This document shows, one piece after another, positions 46,238 to 54,348 of a stretch of DNA of 64,000 nt. The stretch's first letter is position 1, and the number at the start of each line of letters is the position of its first letter. This DNA is from Corynebacterium hindlerae. GTDB lineage: Bacteria > Actinomycetota > Actinomycetes > Mycobacteriales > Mycobacteriaceae. The DNA lies in NCBI RefSeq assembly GCF_014117265.1, contig NZ_CP059833.1:124001-188000 (forward strand). Direction: 5' to 3'. Made by a program: the position numbers and the translations under genes. Under the pieces are notes generated by a model. It searched no databases. It was not told where the DNA came from and worked only from the letters and a program-made list of their open reading frames with translations.

Positions 46238-46253
46238 TGTGAAATATATCACA
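46238..46253. promoter_or_regulatory. GlxR/CRP-type binding site
   Basis: TGTGA-AATATA-TCACA, an exact match to the GlxR consensus TGTGA-N6-TCACA of C. glutamicum, and symmetric two bases further on each side (AATGTGA...TCACATT). It lies 296 bp upstream of the NlpC/P60 hydrolase start and 47 bp beyond the stop of the next gene, so it most likely regulates the hydrolase. Confidence 0.8.
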
Positions 46254-46299
46254 TTGCGAAAAAGGGGCGTGTCGTTACGCGATTGAGGTGCGATTGCAA

Positions 46300-46806
46300 C
46301 TATTGCGAGCGGTCAAGCGTTTTGGCTTGACTGTAGCGGAAGGTGTGGATGGCGGTGATAACAATCGCGAGCCCCAATAACGCGGCGATAACGATATTGA
46401 TCCACATCCAAGGGAACACAGGTCCATTCAGAGTGTCGATGAACTGGCGCGCTGCCGGGGCGATTTCAGGGTTGGAGAGGAAGTCGTACTGCGCGGCCTC
46501 TAGGGCGGCGCGTGAGAAGTCGTGACTGACTACTGCCCCAGATCCAGGCGCGCGCACGATGATGGTGTCAAAGTCGGTAGTGTTTAACAGCTCCTGGGCA
46601 ACGTCGCGCGTCGCACCCGCCTCCGGCGGCGTGTGATCGAGAATAACGAAGGCAGTACGTCCGAAATTGGTGTCCAGCCCGTACTGTGCCACATTTTGCA
46701 GTTCCGGTTCTAGGGTTGGGTGTTCGATGCCCAGCTGTCCGATAGCCACGCCATCTGCATTGATTTGATCGCGCATCGAGACGATATCAATATCTGACGG
46801 GATCAT
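46300..46806 (-). CDS. Rv1476-like membrane protein
   Basis: 168 residues from ATG 46806, with AAGGA 7 nt upstream. An extracytoplasmic-looking alpha/beta domain (AFVILDHTPPEAGATRDVAQELLNTTDFDTIIVRAPGSGAVVS), resembling the TPM fold, is followed by one C-terminal transmembrane segment (WINIVIAALLGLAIVITAI) and a short basic tail. It lies between acn and the hydrolase, as Rv1476 does. Function is unknown. The open frame goes on to 46986, but that part has no ribosome-binding site. Confidence 0.82.
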   Translation of the reverse strand: MIPSDIDIVSMRDQINADGVAIGQLGIEHPTLEPELQNVAQYGLDTNFGRTAFVILDHTPPEAGATRDVAQELLNTTDFDTIIVRAPGSGAVVSHDFSRAALEAAQYDFLSNPEIAPAARQFIDTLNGPVFPWMWINIVIAALLGLAIVITAIHTFRYSQAKTLDRSQ

Positions 46807-46981
46807 GACAGCTTCCTTAGTGTTGGGGGCGCGGACGGATCCAGAGTTTAGTGTCACATTTCCCTGTGCTTCGCGGTGACTCGCCCATATCGCGCAAGTT
46901 TTCCACGTAGGCTGTGAGCTAGACAGTGTTTTCGGGCCTGTTGTGGTGGCCAGTAGTCCCCAGATAGGGGCAGGTTGGAGG

Positions 46982-47017
46982 TTCAATGCCTCAACAGAAC
47001 GCTCGTACTGTTAAACT
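46982..47017 (+). promoter_or_regulatory. acn promoter with AcnR operator
   Basis: CAGAACGCTCGTACTG at 46995-47010 matches the AcnR operator CAGNAC-N4-GTACTG, recalled from C. glutamicum, with only one base different from the published site as I remember it. It overlaps a plausible -10 TACTGT (47006-47011), with a weak -35 TTCAAT (46982-46987) 18 bp upstream, so AcnR would block initiation. The predicted leader is about 66 nt. Confidence 0.85.
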
Positions 47018-47083
47018 GTCTCGTAGACGATGGTTAATACCCGATCGTTTACTCACCCATAACAATAGGAAGTGGAGCTGACT

Positions 47084-49894
47084 GTGACGATTAGCAAGAA
47101 CTCCTTCGGTGCCAAGAGCACGCTGACCGTAGGCGACAAGTCTTACGACTACTACGCCCTCAGCGCAGTGCCTGGCATGGAGAAACTGCCATACTCTCTT
47201 AAGGTTCTTGGCGAGAACCTGCTGCGCACCGAAGATGGCGCCAACATCACCGCCGATCACATCAACGCGATTGCTAACTGGGACGCTTCGGCAGAGCCAA
47301 GCATCGAAATCCAGTTCACCCCAGCACGTGTGCTGATGCAGGACTTCACCGGCGTTCCTTGTGTCGTTGACCTCGCAACCATGCGCGAAGCTGTCAAGAC
47401 CCTCGGTGGCGACCCGGACAAGGTTAACCCACTCAACCCTGCTGAGATGGTCATCGACCACTCCGTTATCGTTGAGGCCTTTGCTTCTAAGGAAGCACTG
47501 AAGACCAACGTTGACATTGAGTACGAGCGCAACGAAGAGCGCTACAAGTTCCTGCGCTGGGGCTCCAAGGCCTTCTCCAACTTCCGCGTTGTGCCTCCAG
47601 GAACCGGCATTGTCCACCAGGTGAACATTGAGAACCTGGCTCGCGTCGTCTTCGACAACGACGGCCTGGCATACCCAGACACCTGCATCGGTACTGACTC
47701 CCACACCACCATGGAAAACGGCCTGGGCATCCTGGGCTGGGGCGTGGGTGGCATCGAGGCTGAGGCCGCAATGCTCGGCCAGCCAGTGTCCATGCTCATC
47801 CCTCGCGTCGTCGGCTTCAAGCTGACCGGCGAGATCCCAGTGGGCGTTACCGCTACCGACGTCGTTCTGACCATCACCCAGATGCTGCGTGAGCACGGTG
47901 TGGTTCAGAAGTTCGTCGAGTTCTACGGCAACGGTGTGAAGGCTATCCCACTGGCTAACCGTGCCACGATCGGCAACATGTCCCCAGAGTTCGGCTCCAC
48001 CTGTGCGATCTTCCCGATCGACGAGGAGACCGTCAAGTACATGCACCTCACCGGCCGCTCCGAAGAGCAGTGCGCACTGGTCGAGGCATACGCTAAGGCT
48101 CAGGGCATGTGGCTGGAGCAGGACGCCCCAGAGGCAACCTACTCCGAGTACCTCGAGCTGGACCTGTCCACCGTTGTTCCTTCCATCGCTGGCCCGAAGC
48201 GTCCACAGGACCGCATCCTGCTGTCCGAGGCCAAGGAGCAGTTCCGCAAGGACCTGGCCAACTACACCAACGACGAAGTCTGCACCGACGAGTCCCTTCC
48301 TGCAAAGCGCATGGAGGCTGAAGGTGAGGCCCTGGAGGAGACCTCCGCACAGGTCACCGACCTCAACGTCTCCCAGGCTGGCAACGGCGAGTCCGCTGCT
48401 GTTGGCCGCGTTGGTCGCCCATCCAACCCAATCACCGTGACCTCCCCTAAGGGCGGCGAGTACACCCTCGACCACGGCATGGTTGCGATTGCGTCCATCA
48501 CCTCTTGCACCAACACCTCTAACCCATCTGTGATGATCGGCGCTGGCCTGATCGCACGCAAGGCCGCTGAAAAGGGCCTGAAGGCTAAGCCATGGGTCAA
48601 GACCATCTGTGCACCTGGCTCCCAGGTTGTCGACGGCTACTACAAGCGCGCTGACCTGTGGAAGGACCTCGAGGCTCTCGGCTTCTACCTCTCCGGCTTC
48701 GGCTGCACCACCTGTATCGGTAACTCCGGCCCACTGCCAACCGAGGTGTCCAAGGCCATCAACGAGGCTGACCTGGCAGCTACCGCAGTTCTGTCCGGTA
48801 ACCGTAACTTCGAAGGCCGCATCTCCCCTGACGTAAAGATGAACTACCTGGCTTCGCCAATCATGGTCATCGCTTACGCCATTGCCGGCACCATGGACTT
48901 CGACTTCGAAACCCAGGCGCTGGGTCAAGACCAGGACGGCAACGACGTCTTCCTGAAGGACATCTGGCCATCCACCGAGGAGATCGAGGCTACCATCGAG
49001 CAGTCCATCTCCCGTGAGCTGTACGAAGCTGATTACGCCGACGTATTCAAGGGAGACGAGCAGTGGCAGAACCTCCCAACCCCAGAGGGCAAGACCTTCG
49101 AGTGGGATGAGAACTCCACCTACATCCGCAAGGCTCCGTACTTCGACGGCATGGAGCTTGAGCCAGCTCCTGTCAAGGACATTAAGGGCGCACGCGTCCT
49201 GGCTAAGCTGGGCGACTCGGTCACCACTGACCACATCTCCCCTGCTTCCTCCATCAAGCCGGGCACCCCAGCTGCTCAGTACCTGGATGCCAATGGCGTT
49301 GAGCGCAAGGACTACAACTCCCTCGGTTCCCGTCGTGGTAACCACGAGGTCATGATGCGTGGTACCTTCGCCAACATCCGCCTCCAGAACCAGCTGGTGG
49401 ACATCGCTGGTGGCTACACCCGCGACTTCACCAAGGGCGGCGAGCAGGCCTTCATCTTCGACGCCTGCGAGAACTACAAGGCTGCTGGCATCCCACTGGT
49501 CGTTCTGGCTGGTAAGGAATACGGCACCGGTTCTTCCCGTGACTGGGCTGCTAAGGGCACCAACCTGCTAGGCGTGAAGGCCGTCATCACCGAGTCCTTC
49601 GAGCGTATTCACCGCTCCAACCTGATCGGCATGGGCGTTATCCCACTGCAGTTCCCAGCTGGTGAATCCCACGCTTCCCTGGGCCTGGACGGCACCGAGA
49701 CCTTCGACATCGAGGGCATCGAGGAGCTGAACAACGGTGTGACCCCTAAGACCGTGAAGGTCACCGCAACCAAGGAGTCCGGCGACAAGGTCGAATTCGA
49801 TGCAGTTGTGCGCATCGACACCCCGGGTGAAGCCGATTACTACCGTAACGGTGGCATCCTGCAGTTCGTGCTGCGCAACATGATCAAGGGCTAA
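47084..49894 (+). CDS. acn: Aconitate hydratase (aconitase)
   Basis: Citrate/isocitrate isomerase of the TCA cycle, with a [4Fe-4S] cluster; 936 residues from GTG 47084 (GGAG 6 nt upstream; a GTG at 47072 is also in frame). Cluster cysteines: [10 protein letters not shown] (Cys about 474) and [12 protein letters not shown] (Cys about 540 and 543). The C-terminal swivel domain has the active-site [13 protein letters not shown]. Codon use is strongly biased (runs of C-ending codons, CTG/CTC Leu), as for a highly expressed gene, and this creates long antisense shadow frames. Followed by a terminator and acnR. Confidence 0.97.
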   Translation: MTISKNSFGAKSTLTVGDKSYDYYALSAVPGMEKLPYSLKVLGENLLRTEDGANITADHINAIANWDASAEPSIEIQFTPARVLMQDFTGVPCVVDLATMREAVKTLGGDPDKVNPLNPAEMVIDHSVIVEAFASKEALKTNVDIEYERNEERYKFLRWGSKAFSNFRVVPPGTGIVHQVNIENLARVVFDNDGLAYPDTCIGTDSHTTMENGLGILGWGVGGIEAEAAMLGQPVSMLIPRVVGFKLTGEIPVGVTATDVVLTITQMLREHGVVQKFVEFYGNGVKAIPLANRATIGNMSPEFGSTCAIFPIDEETVKYMHLTGRSEEQCALVEAYAKAQGMWLEQDAPEATYSEYLELDLSTVVPSIAGPKRPQDRILLSEAKEQFRKDLANYTNDEVCTDESLPAKRMEAEGEALEETSAQVTDLNVSQAGNGESAAVGRVGRPSNPITVTSPKGGEYTLDHGMVAIASITSCTNTSNPSVMIGAGLIARKAAEKGLKAKPWVKTICAPGSQVVDGYYKRADLWKDLEALGFYLSGFGCTTCIGNSGPLPTEVSKAINEADLAATAVLSGNRNFEGRISPDVKMNYLASPIMVIAYAIAGTMDFDFETQALGQDQDGNDVFLKDIWPSTEEIEATIEQSISRELYEADYADVFKGDEQWQNLPTPEGKTFEWDENSTYIRKAPYFDGMELEPAPVKDIKGARVLAKLGDSVTTDHISPASSIKPGTPAAQYLDANGVERKDYNSLGSRRGNHEVMMRGTFANIRLQNQLVDIAGGYTRDFTKGGEQAFIFDACENYKAAGIPLVVLAGKEYGTGSSRDWAAKGTNLLGVKAVITESFERIHRSNLIGMGVIPLQFPAGESHASLGLDGTETFDIEGIEELNNGVTPKTVKVTATKESGDKVEFDAVVRIDTPGEADYYRNGGILQFVLRNMIKG

Positions 49895-49914
49895 TTGCCA
49901 CTGTGATCATCTCG

Positions 49915-49960
49915 ACTGGGGCTGACTAGTTCCCGCTAGCGGCGGGCGGTCAGCCCCAGT
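49915..49960 (+). terminator. Intrinsic terminator after acn
   Basis: 12-bp perfect stem ACTGGGGCTGAC / GTCAGCCCCAGT with an inner GC-rich loop, ending TTGTCTTT. It lies 21 nt after the acn stop and 30 nt before acnR, so acnR transcription is reduced or depends on its own start. Confidence 0.85.
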
Positions 49961-49989
49961 TGTCTTTCACACCTCTACAAGGAGAACCC

Positions 49990-50553
49990 ATGCCTAGAGT
50001 GAGTGACGCGGACCTCAATGAGCGGCGCCGTGAGATCCTCGTGGGGGCCCGCAAATGTTTTGCCGAGCATGGCTACGAAGGAGCCACTGTCCGGTTGCTG
50101 GAGGAAGCGACGGGGAAATCCCGCGGCGCGATCTTCCACCACTTTGCGGATAAGGAAACCTTATTCCTCGAAATCGGCCGCCAGGATGCGCTCCAGATGG
50201 CTGAGACCGTAGCGGAGGAAGGCTTGGTGCAGGTAATGCGGGATATGCTCGCAGACCCGGACCGTTTCGAATGGCTCTCCACCCGCTTGGAGATCACTCG
50301 CCTTCTGCGTACCGACGCCGCGTTCCGTGATCGCTGGCAGCAACAGCAAGCCGTGCTTGACGACGCCGTCCGCCGACGCTTGAAAGCTAACGCCGACGCG
50401 GGAACGATGCGAACCGACGTGGACCCGGAAGTGCTGTACCTGTTCCTGGAGACGATGTTCGATGGTCTCACAGCGAAATTAGCCTCTGGCGCAGAAACAG
50501 CCCAGTTCAGCCCAGTGCTGGACTTAGTGGAGGCTTCAGTCCGACGTGACTAG
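49990..50553 (+). CDS. acnR: TetR-family transcriptional repressor AcnR
   Basis: 187 residues: N-terminal TetR helix-turn-helix (GARKCFAEHGYEGATVRLLEEATGKSRGAIFHHF), then an all-helical ligand domain (ITRLLRTDAAFRDRWQQQQAV). In C. glutamicum AcnR represses acn and binds citrate-Mg. The operator sequence upstream of acn in this window supports the same job here. ATG 49990 is preceded by AAGGAGA. It overlaps the convergent DUF1990 gene by 18 nt. Confidence 0.95.
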   Translation: MPRVSDADLNERRREILVGARKCFAEHGYEGATVRLLEEATGKSRGAIFHHFADKETLFLEIGRQDALQMAETVAEEGLVQVMRDMLADPDRFEWLSTRLEITRLLRTDAAFRDRWQQQQAVLDDAVRRRLKANADAGTMRTDVDPEVLYLFLETMFDGLTAKLASGAETAQFSPVLDLVEASVRRD

Positions 50554-51036
50554 CGCGCCTAAGTAGCGGCGGGCCATGATCCGCTGTCCTAGGCGCGCCA
50601 CTGGGCCACCTATTTTGGTGACCCAGGACTGTGGCCGGGAAAAGGCTGCGCATTCTGCCCACACGGCATCTGCTTCCATCCAGACGCGGAAGGACTCTTC
50701 CCCACTTTCCCAGTGGCCCGGCATGGTGCCATAGGAAGCGCACGCAGATTCGGCCGTTTGCTCGGCGTGGACTATAAAACAGCGATGTTTGATGGGGCCG
50801 AGATGGAGGGTGACGGTGTGGTCGTCGATAAGCGGCCTCAGCCCTGCGTGGCGTTGCATCTCCCACGCCATGAGGCGCCCGCACGCCGTTTCGAAAGCGG
50901 CTTTTCCTGTACCAATGCGGCTCCTGATACGGAAGCAGTGCCAACCCGCAGCCTCTAATAGACCCTGATGGGTGGAGAGGTTTCGAGAAATTCCGATGTA
51001 TTTCTGCGGATATGTGACAGGAGCCATAGCAACCAT
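50536..51036 (-). CDS. DUF1990 family protein
   Basis: 166 residues from ATG 51036 (or 163 from ATG 51027). Family-typical pattern: TGKAAFETACGRLMAWEMQRHAG, then HLGPIKHRCFIVHAEQTAES..., and ESFRVWMEADAVWAECAAFSRP. Actinobacterial proteins of this family are uncharacterised; no catalytic motif is obvious. Its start is only 15 bp from that of the divergent amidotransferase, and neither has a Shine-Dalgarno sequence. Confidence 0.82.
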   Translation of the reverse strand: MVAMAPVTYPQKYIGISRNLSTHQGLLEAAGWHCFRIRSRIGTGKAAFETACGRLMAWEMQRHAGLRPLIDDHTVTLHLGPIKHRCFIVHAEQTAESACASYGTMPGHWESGEESFRVWMEADAVWAECAAFSRPQSWVTKIGGPVARLGQRIMARRYLGALVTSD

Positions 51037-51051
51037 ACTAGACTAAGTGGT

Positions 51052-51807
51052 ATGTCTAAGTTTTTGTTGGTGTCCATCCGCCATGGTGCAGAGGTTCTTG
51101 CTGCGGAATATCGCGATTTCCTGGTAAGTTCCGGTTTGCGGCCGACTGAACTGGACCAAGTTGTCCTGGATTCAGAAACCGCTCGCATCGGTGATGTGAG
51201 CCAGTACGCCGGGGTGTTCCTAGGCGGCAGCCCTTTCAATGTCACCGACGCTCAGCCCACGGCTGAGCAGCTGTGGGTGCAGCAGGAAGCCCTCACGATG
51301 GTCGATGCCGACATTCCAGCGTTCTACGCGTGCTTCGGATCCAGCCTCCTCGCCCACTTCCGTGGCGGCGTTGTTGGCGACCGTTACTCCGAGACCGCTG
51401 GATCGTCGGTGGTTGAGCTCACCCAGGAAGGAACAATGGATCCGCTCCTGCAGGGCGTGCCATCACGTTTTAATGCGCTGACCGGTCATGCGGAAAGCGT
51501 GGAAGAGCTGGTAACCGGGGCAACGTTGCTGGCAACGGGGCCAACGTGCCCCGTGCAGATGTTCCGGATCAACGACACCACCTGGGCGACCCAATTCCAC
51601 CCGGAGCTGGATGCACAAGGGCTAGCCACCCGGATGCAGGAATACCTCCACAATGGGTATTTCGCGCCGGAAGAATACGACGAGATCGTCGCGCATATTT
51701 CTTCGGTGGACGTTGCGCCGGTGCGACAGATCATGCGAAACTTCGTGTCCTACGCCACTATTTTTTCCGACCCCACACTGCGTATGCCAGCGGCCCAAAG
51801 AAGTTAA
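51052..51807 (+). CDS. Class I glutamine amidotransferase-like protein
   Basis: 251 residues from ATG 51052. GATase-1 fold with nucleophile Cys94 in FYACFGSSLL and the His-Glu pair in WATQFHPELD; the oxyanion turn is FLGGSPFNVTD. Stand-alone members resemble GMP synthase domains or GAT1 proteins of unknown acceptor. No ribosome-binding site; TAGACT lies 7 nt before the ATG, suggesting a leaderless message. The 3' end overlaps the convergent small membrane gene by 50 nt. Confidence 0.87.
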   Translation: MSKFLLVSIRHGAEVLAAEYRDFLVSSGLRPTELDQVVLDSETARIGDVSQYAGVFLGGSPFNVTDAQPTAEQLWVQQEALTMVDADIPAFYACFGSSLLAHFRGGVVGDRYSETAGSSVVELTQEGTMDPLLQGVPSRFNALTGHAESVEELVTGATLLATGPTCPVQMFRINDTTWATQFHPELDAQGLATRMQEYLHNGYFAPEEYDEIVAHISSVDVAPVRQIMRNFVSYATIFSDPTLRMPAAQRS

Positions 51808-51982
51808 TAAAACTCAGCCCGAACCACAGCCACTTTGAGCCCCGGGTCTTGCTGCGGGGAGTGTGGTAGATGAAGTGCCAGACGATGAGTTTTTCGAGGA
51901 TTTCGTAGGCCCCGAGCCCGATAATCCAGCCTTTAGCCGAAGGATCGAGATCAGACCACTGTAGTTTGTCGTTTCTGCTCAT
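51758..51982 (-). CDS. Small membrane protein (PLDc_N-like)
   Basis: 74 residues from ATG 51982 (MSRNDKLQWSDLDPSAKGW). Two hydrophobic segments, WIIGLGAYEILEKLIVWHFIYH and WLWFGLSFINFFGPLAYAVWG, separated by a basic loop, ending RKK. The layout is like the N-terminal two-helix domain of phospholipase-D-type proteins; that similarity is a guess. It is divergent from the ACT-domain gene by 33 bp. Confidence 0.7.
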   Translation of the reverse strand: MSRNDKLQWSDLDPSAKGWIIGLGAYEILEKLIVWHFIYHTPRSKTRGSKWLWFGLSFINFFGPLAYAVWGRKK

Positions 51983-52015
51983 GAGGACAATCTTAGTCGC
52001 GCTAAAGTGAGAGTC

Positions 52016-52285
52016 ATGTACGCAATTATCTCTGTTACCGGCCCTGACCACTCGGGCATCATCGCAGCAGTCGCCACCGAACTGGCTGCCCTGGACGTCA
52101 ACATCCAGAACGTCTCCCAAACGATTATGGAAGGCTACTTCACCATGATCCTGCACGTTGCTTTCGATGAGTCGAAACTCGACATCGTTACCGTGCAGGA
52201 CCGGATGTCTGCTGTGGGTGAGAAGGAAAACCTCGCTATTCGGGTCCAATCCGAAGCGCTGTTTACCGCCACCAACGAGATTTAG
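52016..52285 (+). CDS. ACT-domain protein, UPF0237 family
   Basis: 89 residues, one ACT domain: [38 protein letters not shown] domains bind amino acids and regulate partners. It lies 8 nt upstream of a UPF0210 protein; this pair is conserved across distant bacteria and archaea, which suggests a regulatory subunit. Ligand unknown. A GTG at 52007 is an alternative start. Confidence 0.93.
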   Translation: MYAIISVTGPDHSGIIAAVATELAALDVNIQNVSQTIMEGYFTMILHVAFDESKLDIVTVQDRMSAVGEKENLAIRVQSEALFTATNEI

Positions 52286-52293
52286 GGGCTGTC

Positions 52294-53661
52294 ATGAGTT
52301 TTGCGCAGCGAAGCCAAGCCATTTGGGACACCATCGAGATGATCCAGGAATACCGCCTGGACATTCGTACCGTGACAATGGGCATTAGCCTCCTCGACTG
52401 TGTCCGCGGGTCCATGGCGGAAACCTGTGATGCTGTTTATGATCGTCTCACCACTCAGGCTAAGGACCTGGTCAGCACGTGCGAGGGCATCGAACGTGAG
52501 CTGGGTATCCCGATTGTGAACCGGCGCATCTCGGTCACCCCGATTGCCTTGCTGGCCGCTTCTGTTCAGGGCAACCCGGTTGAGCTGGCCCAGGCACTGG
52601 ATCGCGCGGCGAAGGAAACCGGCGTGAACTTCGTCGGCGGTTATTCTGCACTGGTGGAAAAGGGGATGTCCTCCGGCGATCGCCGTCTGATCGAATCTAT
52701 CCCGGAGGCCCTCACCATCACCGAGGCCGTGTGCTCCTCCGTGAACGTGGGCACCTCCCGGGCGGGCCTGAATATGGATGCAGTCGCCCAGATGGGGCAG
52801 GTGATCAAGGACGCCGCGACGTTGACCAAGGATCGCAGCGCCATCGCCTGCGCCAAGCTGGTGGTCTTCGCTAATTCCGTGGGTGACAACCCGTTCATGG
52901 CGGGTGCCTTCCACGGCATCGAAGAGCCGGACTGCGTCGTGTCCGTCGGCGTGTCCGGTCCTGGCGTGGTGGCCCGCGCGCTGGAGCGCATGCCTCACGA
53001 CGCCTCCCTCAACGCGATCGCAGAAGAGATTAAGAAGGCGGCGTTTAAGATCACCCGTGCCGGTCAGTTGGTCGGCAACATGGCGAGCGAGCGCCTAGGC
53101 GTCCCGTTCGGCATCGTCGACCTCTCGCTGGCACCGACCGCCGAAATTGGCGACTCTGTGGCGAACATCCTGGAGGCGATGGGGCTGGATCAGGTTGGCA
53201 CGCATGGCACCACCGCTGCGCTCGCGCTGCTTAACGACGCCGTAAAGAAGGGTGGCATGATGGCCTGCTCTCGCGTCGGTGGCTTGTCCGGTTCCTTCAT
53301 CCCGGTCTCCGAGGACAAGGGCATGATTGACGCTGTACGCGCTGGTTCGATCTCCATCGACAAGCTCGAAGCGATGACCGCTATCTGCTCCGTCGGCCTC
53401 GACATGGTCGCCATCCCAGGCGACACCTCCGCCGAGCTCATTGCCGGCATGATCGCGGACGAGGCCGCCATCGGCATCATGAACCATAAGACCACCGCAG
53501 TCCGCGTCATCCCAGTTCCGGGCACCGAACCTGGCGACGAAGTCAACTTCGGTGGTCTGCTCGGCTATGCACCGGTGATCCCGGTCAACAAGGTGGGCAA
53601 CTCTTCCTTTATCGCCCGTGGCGGATTCATTCCGGCGCCGGTGCATGGGTTTAGGAACTAG
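52294..53661 (+). CDS. UPF0210/DUF711 family protein (PFL-like fold)
   Basis: 455 residues of the UPF0210 family, with structural relation to pyruvate-formate-lyase-type barrels. Conserved stretches are [34 protein letters not shown] and the C-terminal [19 protein letters not shown]. No glycyl-radical loop is visible at the C-terminus, so it is not a classical PFL. The enzymatic activity is unknown. ACT-domain partner immediately upstream, same operon. Confidence 0.92.
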   Translation: MSFAQRSQAIWDTIEMIQEYRLDIRTVTMGISLLDCVRGSMAETCDAVYDRLTTQAKDLVSTCEGIERELGIPIVNRRISVTPIALLAASVQGNPVELAQALDRAAKETGVNFVGGYSALVEKGMSSGDRRLIESIPEALTITEAVCSSVNVGTSRAGLNMDAVAQMGQVIKDAATLTKDRSAIACAKLVVFANSVGDNPFMAGAFHGIEEPDCVVSVGVSGPGVVARALERMPHDASLNAIAEEIKKAAFKITRAGQLVGNMASERLGVPFGIVDLSLAPTAEIGDSVANILEAMGLDQVGTHGTTAALALLNDAVKKGGMMACSRVGGLSGSFIPVSEDKGMIDAVRAGSISIDKLEAMTAICSVGLDMVAIPGDTSAELIAGMIADEAAIGIMNHKTTAVRVIPVPGTEPGDEVNFGGLLGYAPVIPVNKVGNSSFIARGGFIPAPVHGFRN

Positions 53662-53939
53662 CGGTTCTGATGTAACTAGCTAGGCTTGTCGCCGGCTTCA
53701 TGTTCTAGGCCACACTGTTTGGGTATTTACTGCGGTGTGGCCAATGTTAACTTTCGAAACAAAGTACCCCCGTATGGAAAGCAATCTGTGCAGGTGGAAT
53801 GGTTAGAACTAGCCCTCCCCCCACAATTCTATTCTCCAAAAAACACTACAGTCAGCTGCTAGGCTAGCTCAATATTATTCATCCAGCAGTGAAAAAGAAG
53901 ATTCCTTGGTAATTGGTTTTTGGAGAAAAAGGATTTCAT
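53662..53939. other. AT-richer intergenic region with stem-loop
   Basis: 278 bp between UPF0210 and a small membrane gene. It holds an inverted repeat GGCCACAC (53708-53715) / GTGTGGCC (53735-53742) with a 19-nt loop, possibly a weak terminator. I see no gene in it. The segment near 53870 (CTCAATATTATTC) has a TATTAT that could be a -10 for the downstream gene. Confidence 0.5.
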
Positions 53940-54299
53940 ATGGAAGTGCTCATTTTGGTGCATATTTCATTAATCGTGATGGCGTTTTACCTGCTGCACA
54001 TCACGAATAAGGCAGCAAATGGAGAGTCGCTGCCTGGGAGTCCTGGGTTGCGAACGTCTGCTACCACCGCGGGTATTGATCAGTGGAAAACCGGGCATTC
54101 TGCAGCGAAACCTGTGGTTAAGTTGAATGTTTTTCTTCAGGTGGTAACAAACATAATCGCCGTTATTCTCGAACTAATTCATGTTAACCCGATATTAGCG
54201 CTCAACATCCCCGTGATTTGTCTCGTCGCCGTTTGTGGCTATGCGGTTTTCGTAGCTGATAAAGCTGTGTGCAGCCGTCGAAATACTGGCTCGATCTAG
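53940..54299 (+). CDS. Small hydrophobic membrane protein
   Basis: 119 residues from ATG 53940, which has AAGGA 6 nt upstream; the frame from 53913 has no such site. Hydrophobic segments: VLILVHISLIVMAFYLLHI, VVKLNVFLQVVTNIIAVILELI and LALNIPVICLVAVCGYAVFVA, so three membrane passes. A central hydrophilic loop (SPGLRTSATTAGIDQW) separates the first two. Not a family I recognise. Base composition is lower in GC than the flanking genes, which may reflect recent gain or a poorly constrained locus. Confidence 0.65.
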   Translation: MEVLILVHISLIVMAFYLLHITNKAANGESLPGSPGLRTSATTAGIDQWKTGHSAAKPVVKLNVFLQVVTNIIAVILELIHVNPILALNIPVICLVAVCGYAVFVADKAVCSRRNTGSI

Positions 54300-54348
54300 C
54301 CAAAAGCTACCCCCGCCATCACCAATCAGAACCCCAAATTCGACACCC

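Noticed and set aside
46991..49345. 784-codon open frame on the minus strand
   Set aside because: Exact antisense shadow of acn, caused by its strong codon bias; no protein features.
51037..51060. McbR-type operator TAGAC...GTCTA before the amidotransferase gene
   Set aside because: The half-sites are 10 bp apart instead of 6, and part of the sequence is the start codon and second codon.
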